A stretch of DNA of 64,000 nucleotides from Macrocystis pyrifera. Its lineage: Eukaryota > Sar > Phaeophyceae > Laminariales > Laminariaceae. The position numbers and the translations under genes are program-made. Each line of letters opens with the position of its first letter. Positions within the stretch are counted from its first letter, which is position 1. Positions 32,901 through 41,101 of the stretch are shown here, piece after piece. A model generated the notes under the pieces. That model searched no databases and had not been told where the DNA came from. It saw nothing but the letters and a program-made list of their open reading frames with translations. The stretch covers positions 16,333,479 through 16,397,478 of the forward strand of contig JASSKH010000006.1 in assembly GCA_031763025.1 (NCBI GenBank). Direction: 5' to 3'.

Positions 32901-34345
32901 GTCGGTTCGTACCGACGTGGCGTTGCCTTGACAGGCTTCGCCTGTTGCTTCAGCTGCACTCGCATCGGCTCCACTTGCGCTGGCGGATCACCACACAGCG
33001 CACGGCGAAAAGCACCCACGCGACGAGCCAAAATTTCGCGCAAACGGGTTGCTCCGCCGACGCTTAATCCACTCTGCTCTGCCTGCTGCACGCTGTCCTC
33101 CAACGCCCGTTCTCGGGCCGTCCGCTCCTCCTCCGGATCCATGAACATGTCTGGCCCCCGGTCGACCAAATGTTCCACCGCCTTGTCCTCCGGAGCATCC
33201 ACCGTAGCCTCGGTCTGAAAAGCACGCACGGAAACCGTCACTCTGCGCGCCGCAAGGTAACTCGGAGTCTCCACACCGGTCGATACCGGCACTGCGCGAG
33301 GGCGAAGCTTCTCCAGAGCTTCACGGTAGACGTCGATGCCAAGAGCTTTCATGGTAGCCATGCCAAACAGAACGACGTTATCTGTACCAGGCATGACCGC
33401 GAAAGTGATGGGCTCCAATTTCACCGCTCCCCACGGCGTCCGTACACTCACGGCAATCGGCACCGTTTTGTGCGTGACCATCACTGAAACACCCGTAGCG
33501 GTTTTCGCCTGCTGCGGGCCATTTTCGAACGGAATTTGCAGATCGGCGCCGCCGAAATGCGAAGACAGCTGCTGAAGTAAGCCGACACCGATGGACGTGA
33601 GCGCCGACCCCGAATCAAGGATCACACGCGCCATCAGCGAACCAACCGACCCTGGCAAAGAGAGATCAGCGCGTAAACACTCAGCGCTGCGATCGACAGG
33701 CACTTCACCTGCCGTTGAACTCTGGTCGGTACCAAGAGTCACCTGACGCCATGGCTGCCCTCCTACAGCCGGCGCCGAAGAAATAGAATCGGCGGTCCAC
33801 CCCGACCAAGACGTCGAATATACAGACGGTTCCGGCGCTACCGCCCCTGCAGCAGCACCAGACACTGACTCCGCCCGCTCGGTGGATGGCGAAGTTCTCG
33901 CTCCAGCAGCACCCACCGATGTTCCAGCTCCTCCAACGTATACAGCTCGGCCGGCAACAGACGAACCAGATCCCGACCCAGCGGCTCCTGCCGCTGGCGC
34001 ACCAGAAGTTGAAGAAGCAACAGCAGAAGTTCCACCGCCCGCTGTCAATTGATTGCCACCACGGCCACCGCGCCCGCGTCCATGGTTGAATCTGCCCCGG
34101 CCGCCATTGCGGCCCCCGCGATACCCTGACGACCCGCGCCCACCACTGCTGGGAGCTGTGCCGCCACCGCGAGCTTTTGGGCAATCAGAAACATAATGGT
34201 TGGGATCACCACACTCGAAACAGACGCGAACAAACGACTTTTTCGCGGACTGCTGCTGTTTCGGTTTCTGCTGCTGTTGGCGTCGCGGTTCAGCTGCCCC
34301 TGCAGCATCTTTCCGACCATACGCCTCGATGAATTTCCACTGTTC
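29972..34345 (-). CDS. pol: Ty3 Gag C-terminus/Pol polyprotein (zinc knuckle, PR, RT, RNase H, IN, chromodomain)
   Basis: One uninterrupted frame from the T-run at about 34345 to the stop at 29972. Upstream of 34048 it encodes the nucleocapsid knuckle CFECGDPNHYVSDC and a Gly/Arg-rich tail. Numbering from 34048 (1358 residues): aspartic protease DSGS at 145-148; RT from about 405, with FGKLDLLQGYWQM (Asp461) and the catalytic VWVDD (519-523, where many relatives have YIDD); RNase H acidic residues Asp685, Glu737, Asp761; integrase zinc region (His907 ... CLHC 943-946) and DDE triad Asp975, Asp1043, Glu1079; chromodomain-like VDWDGFEAEERTWESL at about 1307-1322. No initiator Met is needed if expressed as Gag-Pol. 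The frame looks functional. Confidence 0.93.
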   Translation of the reverse strand, partial: EQWKFIEAYGRKDAAGAAEPRRQQQQKPKQQQSAKKSFVRVCFECGDPNHYVSDCPKARGGGTAPSSGGRGSSGYRGGRNGGRGRFNHGRGRGGRGGNQLTAGGGTSAVASSTSGAPAAGAAGSGSGSSVAGRAVYVGGAGTSVGAAGARTSPSTERAESVSGAAAGAVAPEPSVYSTSWSGWTADSISSAPAVGGQPWRQVTLGTDQSSTAGEVPVDRSAECLRADLSLPGSVGSLMARVILDSGSALTSIGVGLLQQLSSHFGGADLQIPFENGPQQAKTATGVSVMVTHKTVPIAVSVRTPWGAVKLEPITFAVMPGTDNVVLFGMATMKALGIDVYREALEKLRPRAVPVSTGVETPSYLAARRVTVSVRAFQTEATVDAPEDKAVEHLVDRGPDMFMDPEEERTARERALEDSVQQAEQSGLSVGGATRLREILARRVGAFRRALCGDPPAQVEPMRVQLKQQAKPVKATPRRYEPTKRDWLSKCIAALVFFGFVYHNIQAVWASPAMAVPKKDSFRLVSDYSAVNAQVEKSPGVMPNHEDMGDLLGARFFGKLDLLQGYWQMPLAPEAQDVFTMATSDGLFTPTRAPQGVLNATSYFQGVMTEVLRGLDCKVWVDDVFFFADTEEALLQLLDDILERLENVGLFVAAHKCTFFSRELVWCGKVYSNGVVSHDPARVQGLSEMRRPENAGELMQFLQAVNWLRTSLPRLAETVAPLRDFLEELLVGATRRTKRVARNRVIKDTAWTEDRVRAWNAARGLVAQAVPLHHPRPGCVVLMFPDASDFHWGSFLTQVPEHEFRSGLALESMSHEPLGFLSGSFTGSQLRWATVDKEGFAIVNTFRRLEYLLWGGVHIFTDHRNLQYIFNPEKCVTTVTKTMAQRLENWKGVLGQYRYAIEHIPGDRNCWGDLLSRWVKVPTVPVRSVAVHSPCNADDSLPALDVIRASQQRSVARIGVGVHEFSTTFGQATLADDGLFRVRVGVRDVLWIPPDDLALQTRLMVCAHMRSAGHRGVAPTLFRLKEYCVWPHMDSQVREFVRQCLHCVDTRAGALIPRPYGDTVHGTAPGEVVHFDFLYVGHSGPEGSDGLPDEDGFRYVLVIMDDLSNYVALEPAEACTAEVTAKHLLAWCKTLGVPRVWVSDTATHFKNRVLALLSDALHIEHRFAVAYTPWSNGTCERMVKEVVRALRSILSEQRRQVSEWVDVLPAAQWALNTSFRERYRSTPYSVMFGRAPRTDFSALVSESDGRWNVDVMNADLLRANVREVVAEQERFCADIRAAVAVSRDNKRKQAQGQVVLPKFAVGDFVLYARVRRQGATPKLLSTWTGPWRVVAADHDHVYSVQNIVSGKVHQAHVARLRFYADATLNVTADLKDVFQHSFAQGECRMNALVHVAEDDANEVIVLVDWDGFEAEERTWESLRSIYSAAPEFVVKELRKLRMTRALKIKIASEFSIDL

Positions 34346-34982
34346 TGCAGCAGAAAAAAATTTGGTCCATGACCAATGCCGGGTCCTTCTTCCACCCTGC
34401 AGCGTACGTTAGCTGACCTTTTACGTACTTTTTGAACTCGGACGGCCATAAGCCATCCACCAACGCCATGCTCACAAATTCCGCCGGTCCGGGCAACCAC
34501 GAACGGTCCTGCGCGCGGTACATGGCATGCACCGCGTGATTCTCCGCAAAATACTTTTCCATAGCGGAGTTTACCATCATCGCGCGGTCTTTGACGGATG
34601 TTTCACCGCCCTGCTTTTCATCGCGCCTCATTGAGAGAACGCGACGCAAGTCCGCTGCCGCCCGCGAGGTGTCAAATCTGTTGCTGGTGGTTGTGTAACC
34701 AGCGTGCTGCCTAACAGCGTCCAACAACTCCGAGGCGGTCATCGTAGTCTGATGCTTGTAAAATCCCTCAAAACACCGATGAATGTAATTGGGGATAAGC
34801 TGGCCCATGCTCACTTTGGAGTGCTGAACCACCCCCTGAGCGTTGGCGAGCTGCAGCCGTTCCTCATAATCGAGGTACGCTGCGTAAAAAACACGAGAGG
34901 CCTGCTCGGTCCACACCTCTCCGTATTTCGGTGGAGTCAGAGACTCCCCTACCACCAGCGGCGTGCTTGCCGTATGCGCCAT
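34290..34982 (-). CDS. gag: Ty3 Gag, N-terminal part
   Basis: ATG at 34982; 230 codons. The body is a helical retroviral-type capsid region (for example MGQLIPNYIHRCFEGFYKHQ and FAENHAVHAMYRAQDRSWLP). It reads correctly to MDQIFF at a T7 run (plus-strand A7 near 34347) and then drops into a short nonsense tail. The real continuation (SAAEQWKFIEAYGRKDAAG ... zinc knuckle) is in the frame shared with pol. So either the element uses a frameshift at the T-run to make Gag-Pol, or one T too many (or two too few) is recorded. In the cell it would assemble the particle that packages element RNA. Confidence 0.85.
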   Translation of the reverse strand: MAHTASTPLVVGESLTPPKYGEVWTEQASRVFYAAYLDYEERLQLANAQGVVQHSKVSMGQLIPNYIHRCFEGFYKHQTTMTASELLDAVRQHAGYTTTSNRFDTSRAAADLRRVLSMRRDEKQGGETSVKDRAMMVNSAMEKYFAENHAVHAMYRAQDRSWLPGPAEFVSMALVDGLWPSEFKKYVKGQLTYAAGWKKDPALVMDQIFFCCRTVEIHRGVWSERCCRGS

Positions 34983-35189
34983 AATCCACAGCAGTCCACC
35001 TGGACTCTACTGTAATAACGGAGAAACTGCCGCCTGACCTGTGCGTCCTCCAGCTCCCGGAGCGTCCTCCCCTGCTGTGCGCTTCAAGCCGTTTCGATCC
35101 GTCCAACGGGCCAACTGCCTTCCCAGCTGTGACCCAATACTCCGCAGCCGAAAACTCCTCCAACAGAAGTTCCGCGAATATCTAGATAT

Positions 35190-35420
35190 TATGGCCTCTG
35201 CCAGATGATATCAGCAAGAGGGCTTCCAGCGAGGGACTCCACCAGTCTCGCTGGCCTCGCACTCAGTAAGTCTTGTTCTTAGAGCTTGTATTATCACGGA
35301 GTGATCCTCATCGGACCACGAGCCAGGTGGCTAGGGGACATCACACAGGATCCCCGGCCACTGCTCCACTCACACATGCGATTACACTGAAACCTCCACG
35401 GCTTGGTATCTTTTGGCTAC
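35190..35420 (-). repeat. Ty3 5' LTR
   Basis: Identical to the 3' LTR. The sequence following it on the - strand (ATCTAGATATTCGCGG) does not match a primer-binding site I know. Confidence 0.93.
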
Positions 35421-36128
35421 AGCACACAGAGAGATGAGCGCTGTGGTCACAAAGCACGATAATATTGAGACTATCAATCGCAAATAAATGCAGTAGTAGT
35501 ATACTACTACTGAAGTAGTGACATTAGACAATGCACAACAACATACATATACAACATACACACGCCAGCAAACTAGGTTTAATGCAATTTGAAAGAGACA
35601 ATCCCGGAAGAAATACAGAAACTAAGATACTCTGTACTAATAGATACCAGTTCGATTTGACCACTCTGTACCTGGACATGCGAGCATGTCGAAAACTCTA
35701 CATACCATTTATATTAATGTAATATTAATACTGCAGTATTTTTGCTCAGTACGTGCAATAAAAGAGACAGGCCCGAGTAAGGTGGAGGAAACGAACCGGG
35801 TTCGAACCGGTACACGAAAACTGCTGTTATTTAAGAGAACTAAGTGTGGACAGGGGTTTCCTCTCGCTCTCCGGGGCGCCAAAAAAAAAAAAAAACGTGC
35901 AAATAAAATACTGGGGGTGCCAGGGAATGGAAGAAATCGAAATCGAGCCGTCCATGTCGGCCCGACGACGGTACGATTTGTACATCGACAAAGGCCGAGA
36001 GTTCACACCCGCAGTATTCGAATCAACCCGAAAGAATATATACAACAAGCAGGCGGTATCGCAACTTTCGATGCGAACGATACCCACGACTTTTTTTTGC
36101 AGCTGTTGTTTTCGATGGCACTTGTGCT
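35421..36128 (+). repeat. Dispersed repeat copy 1, right part
   Basis: Continues the repeat interrupted by the Ty3 element, matching 39059-39481 and 39913-40205. It contains an uninterrupted ACTAA (35837-35841) where copy 2 has a 431-bp insertion. A palindromic CCGGGTTCGAACCGG at about 35804-35818 resembles a Pol III B-box/T-loop. The similarity ends at CTTGTGCT (36128). No protein recognised although frames of up to 223 codons occur. Confidence 0.88.
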
Positions 36129-38968
36129 TTCCATAATAACATTGGTATCGCCCGGCTTGAGACCAGTTATGCCTCGTGGAATTACCTCTCACCGAACTTT
36201 CCATACTAACATTCCGAATGATTCACGTTCCGTTTGTGAATCTGGGCGAATCTTTGCGTTATGCTTCGCCTTCCTTCAGCCTAACTCTCTGGGATTACGA
36301 CGATATACTACTGTTAGTTATCCCGTTCTCGGCCTGCCTCCTAGTCATATTGGTTGACCTGGCTTGTGTTTTCTTTTTTTTTTTTTTTCGGAATAATATA
36401 GATACCTCGCACAAGTAATCCATTAATCATGCTCAACATACCCAGATAATGTCAGTATGACCTCTCGTACTCGACTCTCCTGCGACTAAACAGCCGAAAT
36501 AGACTGTACGCACGCAGTCCACCTTGGTGCGTTGTCTTGTGTAGTTATCGGTCAAAGCAAAACATGACGGCTTTCTCTTACGAGCCGTGCGTACTTTCTC
36601 GTCGATGAACACACTTATTAGTGACAACCGAGTGGTCCGTTCGTTGGACATCATATTACGTTCTGGCACTACTGTTGTACCTGGTACGTATTACCGTGGC
36701 CTGGTCTTGTGTGTAGGTTATCTCTGTGCCTATGCACTGCGATACCAACGAACGTATAATATATGAAATAAATACCCCTGGCATATGGTAGTACCTGTCA
36801 GTTACTTGATGTACGACATACGCCCGACCCATTGATCACTTGCCCGAGCAAGTGTTCGATAAATGTTGAGTCTGCACGTCCGACCAAATTCGTCACGCAC
36901 GCAACTCCTGTTGGATGCATCGTGTGCTAACAGCAGAGTATACCTTGACTTGATCCGTTTCGTCGATCTGTACACCTTAGAACAATCGGTTCTGTACGGG
37001 GTTTTGGAGACCATGCTTATCTTCTGAATATATGCCTGGCTCCCGTTTGGTCCTGCTGCGCGAGACATTCGGTGGATAGGTGCTCGTACGATAAAGCTCA
37101 AGCTCCCATACTACGGCCATAATTACAATACGGTGAGTGTATTCGTCGTTGCAACATGAGCGCCGGCCGCAACTACCATGCGCGTGAGTATGTCAACCGG
37201 ACCAGATCCCCAAGAACATCAAGGGCATCAAGTGTGGTGGAGATGGCCACCCAGGGAAGCCATCTTCCCCCCGGGTAGTGTACTAAATGTCCCTGGCCTT
37301 TATATTAATAGTACCTGTTAATTTGGTTGATATCATATATCCGCTCGATCCATCCATTTCTTGCCCACCTGTACAAGGAGTCTTCGTGTCCGACCAAATT
37401 CAGCATTAACCCAACTCCTGTTGGAGACAGACGTGATGCATTATTATTAACAATGGTGTATGTATAAAAATGACTTGGTCTGTCTAGTCGATAGATATCC
37501 AAGCCACGAAGGCCTCCTGTATACCATGCCGCCCGTCTCTTAATCTCCTTGGAGCGCAGAACTGCCGGTCATCCACCAGCGTCGATCCGGACCGGACGCG
37601 TTAGACATCCCAGGCACGAACGATACCTGCTCGGCATATCCTGCCCCTAACTACCATGCACACAAGGCGACTATGTATCTCTTGGTATGCAGAGTACTTG
37701 AGCCCCAACGACAATAAACAAGGTTTTATATTCACCGGGTACGTACCACACGTGTACACGAATTTATCAAATTGCATTGCGGACTTTTTATACCCACGTT
37801 TAACGTGAGCGCATTCGGCGGTCGTGGTGCAGCGAGCAAGACCAGCTCGTGTGTTGCTTGTCGTCACCTGGCGCGTGGTTGCATTTCACATGAAACTGTC
37901 CCTCTACTCGCGGGCGTCCAGCAAACACATTCATTACTTGTGCTCGTGCTGATTCTTCACCCGAGAGAGAAGCAAGCTCTGTGGTCGCGAAGACGCGTCG
38001 TGTGACCACACTCACCCACCGACCATTACTACCATTGACATGTCACCGAGGAATGATACGAGTACAGCATACCCCGCGTCGCCGTATAATAGTTCGTGCG
38101 TTATATCAATCATGTATGTGCACTTACACTCATTGGTTCGCTCATACAGTCAGTATCTTCCCGATACCATACAATACCAACATGAGTTAGTTCGCCGGCG
38201 GATCGTCACGTAAAAACTTGCTCCCATACTATCAAGTATATAACTTGGGTTGGTTGTATCTCGTGACTCAGTTTCTGTTGTATCATACCCAGTGCGCCTT
38301 CCCACGGGGTGAGCCTCTGTTACCTACCAGACGGCGTGAAATGCTAGAAACATTGCCATGTGTAATCCGTGACAATTGACACCATGTAAAGACACTCTCA
38401 CCGATTGATGCGGTGAATTGTCGTCCCGACCTTTTCCGAGGAGCGGGGTGCCCCCCGGAATTACCACATGCGTAATCCATGGCTATTGATACCGTGTAAG
38501 GACACTCTCACCGATTGATGCGTTGAAGAACAGAAATCACAGCGGAGACGGACGGCCCAGGAACTAGAAACTACGGAAATTCTGGTAGATTGACCTTCAA
38601 TTTTTCAGGAAGGTTTTTGCTCTGTATCACGTAGTTCACTGGTCAGCTGAGGTCGCGCGCTTCCCGTTTGAGATTGCTGTGCTTGTCGAACTGTGTGAGA
38701 ATGATTTCGTGTGCGAGCTCTCTTCTTGTTCACCAGGTATCTAAATATTGGACTTATCAATTACATCGTATTTTTCGACGTCCGCTTAAACTGCTCAAGC
38801 TTAGTTTCGTTTCGGCTAGTCCCTTACCTCAGGGATACACGTAAAGTATGCGTTGGTTTTCGCTCATCAATCATAGAATATTTCAACCTCTAAATTCGCA
38901 ATTCGCCCGTTCACAACAAAACACGGATTGTTTCTCGATCTGTTCCAGAGTCTCCTCACAAGCCTTCC
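36129..38968. other. No gene recognised; diverged duplicated segments
   Basis: Only short frames. 36790-36990 and 37295-37500 are diverged duplicates (shared CGACCAAATTC ... CAACTCCTGTTGGA). 38362-38417 and 38470-38527 share GACACTCTCACCGATTGATGC with a period of about 108 bp. A dispersed-repeat core lies at about 37908-38000 (GTGCTGATTCTTCACCC ... CTCTGTGGTCGCG). Confidence 0.5.
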
Positions 38969-40227
38969 CTTTTTTTTGCAGCTGTTGTTTTCGATGGCAC
39001 TTGTGCTGTTCGATTTGTTTTTTTTTCCGTAGTACTGTCCGTACTGATTGTAAATACTAGCACACAGAGAGATGAGCGCTGTGGTCACAAAGCACGATAA
39101 TATTGAGACTATCAATCGCAAATAAATGCAGTAGTAGTATACTACTACTGAAGTAGTGACATTAGACAATGCACAACAACATACATATACAACATACACG
39201 CGCCAGCAAACTAGGTTTAATGCAATTTGAAAGAGACAATCCCGGAAGAAATACAGAAACTAAGATACTCTGTACTAATAGATACCAGTTCGATTTGACC
39301 ACTCTGTACCTGGACATGCGAGCATGTCGAAAACTCTACATACTATTTATATTAATGTAATATTAATACTGCAGTATTTTTGCTCAGTACGTGCAATAAA
39401 AGAGACAGGCCCGAGTAAGGTGGAGGAAACGAACCGGGTTCGAACCGGTAAACGAAAACTTCTGTTATTTAAGAGAACTAACGGAAGACCCCCACGGCAT
39501 ACCATGGGACCCTAACTCTAACCCTAACCCTAACCCCAACCCTAATGCCGTGGAAGGTTTTGCCGCAGGTCGTGCCACGGCTTGCCGCAGGTCGTGCCAC
39601 GGCATGCCGCGCGAAAAAAGACAAATAATGTACATCCCTGGCCATGTACATTATTGTCATTTTTCGCGACATGCCGTGGCATGCCGTGGCACGACCTGCG
39701 GCAAAACTTCCACGGCATACCACGGAATCTTCCACGGCATACCACGGAATCTTCCACGGACCCCCACGGCATACCATGGGACCCTAACTCTAACCCTAAC
39801 CCTAACCCCAACCCTAATGCCGTGGAAGGTTTTTCCGCAGGTCGTGCCACGGCTTGCCGCAGGTCGTGCCACGTCATGCCGCGCGAAAAAAGACAAATAA
39901 TGTACATCCCTGACTAAGTGTGGACAGGGGTTTCCTCTCGCTCTCCGGGGCGCCAAAAAAAAAAACAAAAACGTGCAAATAAAATACTGGGGGTGCCAGG
40001 GAATGGAAGAAATCGAAATCGAGCCGTCCATGTCGGCCCGACGATGGTACGATTTGTACATCGAAAAAGGCCGAGAGTTCACACCCGCAGTATTCGAATC
40101 AACCCGAAATAATACATACAACAAGCAGGTGGTATCGCAACTTTCGATGCGAACGATACCCACGACTTTTTTTTGCAGCTGTTGTTTTCGATGGCACTTG
40201 TGCTGTTCGATTTGTTTTTTTTTCCGT
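38969..40227 (+). mobile_element. Dispersed repeat copy 2, bounded by identical 62-bp direct repeats
   Basis: The segment starts and ends with the same 62 nt (38969-39030, 40166-40227: C, T8, GCAGCTGTTGTTTTCGATGG ... GATTTG, T9, CCGT). Between them is the repeat also found at 29629-29661 plus 35421-36128, here interrupted at 39482-39912. No protein is recognised. Short terminal direct repeats around a non-coding body recall TRIM or SMART elements, but the ends are not TG...CA and copy 1 keeps only the first part of the right terminal repeat, so the class is open. Confidence 0.6.
39482..39912 (+). mobile_element. 431-bp insertion carrying telomere-like repeats, with 5-bp target duplication ACTAA
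   Basis: Inserted into dispersed repeat copy 2 between duplicated ACTAA (39477-39481, 39913-39917); copy 1 has the single unoccupied ACTAA at 35837-35841. Inside are two 154-bp direct repeats, 39487-39640 and 39759-39912, differing at two positions. Each contains a degenerate CCCTAA array (39509-39546, 39781-39818) followed by GCCGTGG/CCACGGC-rich palindromic sequence and a GAAAAAAGACAAATAATGTA end. The 118-bp middle (39641-39758) is an inverted, imperfect copy of the same material, so left and centre can form a long hairpin. No coding capacity. Repeat-middle-repeat with a target duplication is LTR-like; no known class fits. Confidence 0.8.
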
Positions 40228-41101
40228 TCGATTTTTCCCTCTTTCAACGCATTCTACAACGTGCATGTATGTATGTCGTGCCTGTCGTACCCAGTACGGG
40301 TGCCATGGCATTTGGATTATCTACTCTGCTTACTGCAGTAATAATACAGTAAATACATGTAGTTTTGTGATCACACATCTTGATTGTATCTGTCTAGGAC
40401 AGGATTGAAGAATCGGCGCGCACACTGGCTCGGTGTGATGCGGAGCCCGCTCTAGGGTAGTGGTAAGGGTAGTGGCAAGGGACGCAGGTTGTTCTGGCAG
40501 CTGGAAAGCAGTGCTTCGCTTCTTCTGTTTTAGATCTTCTTATTGATGGCGAGAGCTGAGGAGGTGCTCTGGTAGAGAAGTGAGAGGTAGGGGGGTGGGA
40601 CTCGACGCCCAGATACTCTCGTCCCACCCCACGCCACAAGCTCTCCTAAATTCCTCTTATCTGATGCACGCCTACAGAAATTTCCTATGGCTACCAATCG
40701 TTCTTCTGCTAATATAAGAATATCTCACTTCGTGGTCCTATCTGCGCTAAGGAACATTACTCTCGTCTAAGGGGTTTTCTGCCCTAGGGAACATTCCTAA
40801 GAGAACGTTACTCTCAACTAACGGAATATCCGCCGGGTTAATCCATTCTTTGGAATATTCTCGTATTCGTGAGACTACAAGACTGCAACGTATTATCTAT
40901 ATCTATAGCCCATGAATACTCTACTCATATCACACTCGGTGTGTTGGGTGTCGACGGGTCGAAAAAATAGGCGTATCGATATAAAAAATTACACAGACTA
41001 AGCAGTACAACCTCGGCGAATAGTGAAAACGACGCTATACCTATTTGTTGTACATGCAACGATATAAATTTATAGGAGGGTCGAGCACCTTGCACTCACA
41101 G
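40228..41101. other. No gene recognised
   Basis: Short frames only. An inverted fragment of the dispersed-repeat core (GATTGAAGAATCGGCGCGCACAC) lies at 40404-40427. A run of about 150 bp with repeated GGAATATxC/CTAAGGGAACATTxCT motifs lies around 40745-40860. Confidence 0.4.

Larger units (their letters stand above)
29662..35420 (-). mobile_element. Ty3/gypsy LTR retrotransposon with chromodomain, recent insertion
   Basis: 5.76 kb on the - strand: LTR - gag - pol (PR-RT-RH-IN-chromodomain) - LTR. The two LTRs are identical by eye and flanked by the 5-bp direct repeat AGCAC (29657-29661, 35421-35425). The unoccupied site exists at 39059-39063 in a paralogous repeat, and removing element plus one AGCAC gives exactly that sequence. 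A purine run (GCTTTGGGGG) abuts the 3' LTR. Domain order PR-RT-RH-IN and the C-terminal chromodomain place it with chromoviruses of the Metaviridae. Because AGCAC also begins the internal side, LTR ends are uncertain by up to 5 nt; TG...CA ends would give 29664-29896. Confidence 0.95.

Noticed and set aside
39487-39912. CRISPR-like array (repeated units)
   Set aside because: Only two long direct repeats with an inverted centre; no regular short repeats or spacers, and the context is eukaryotic.
39478-40247. Open frames of 99-196 codons with repeated PWYAV/TACHGM-like peptides
   Set aside because: They translate the CCACGGC palindromic and telomere-like repeats of the insertion and differ by strand without constraint.
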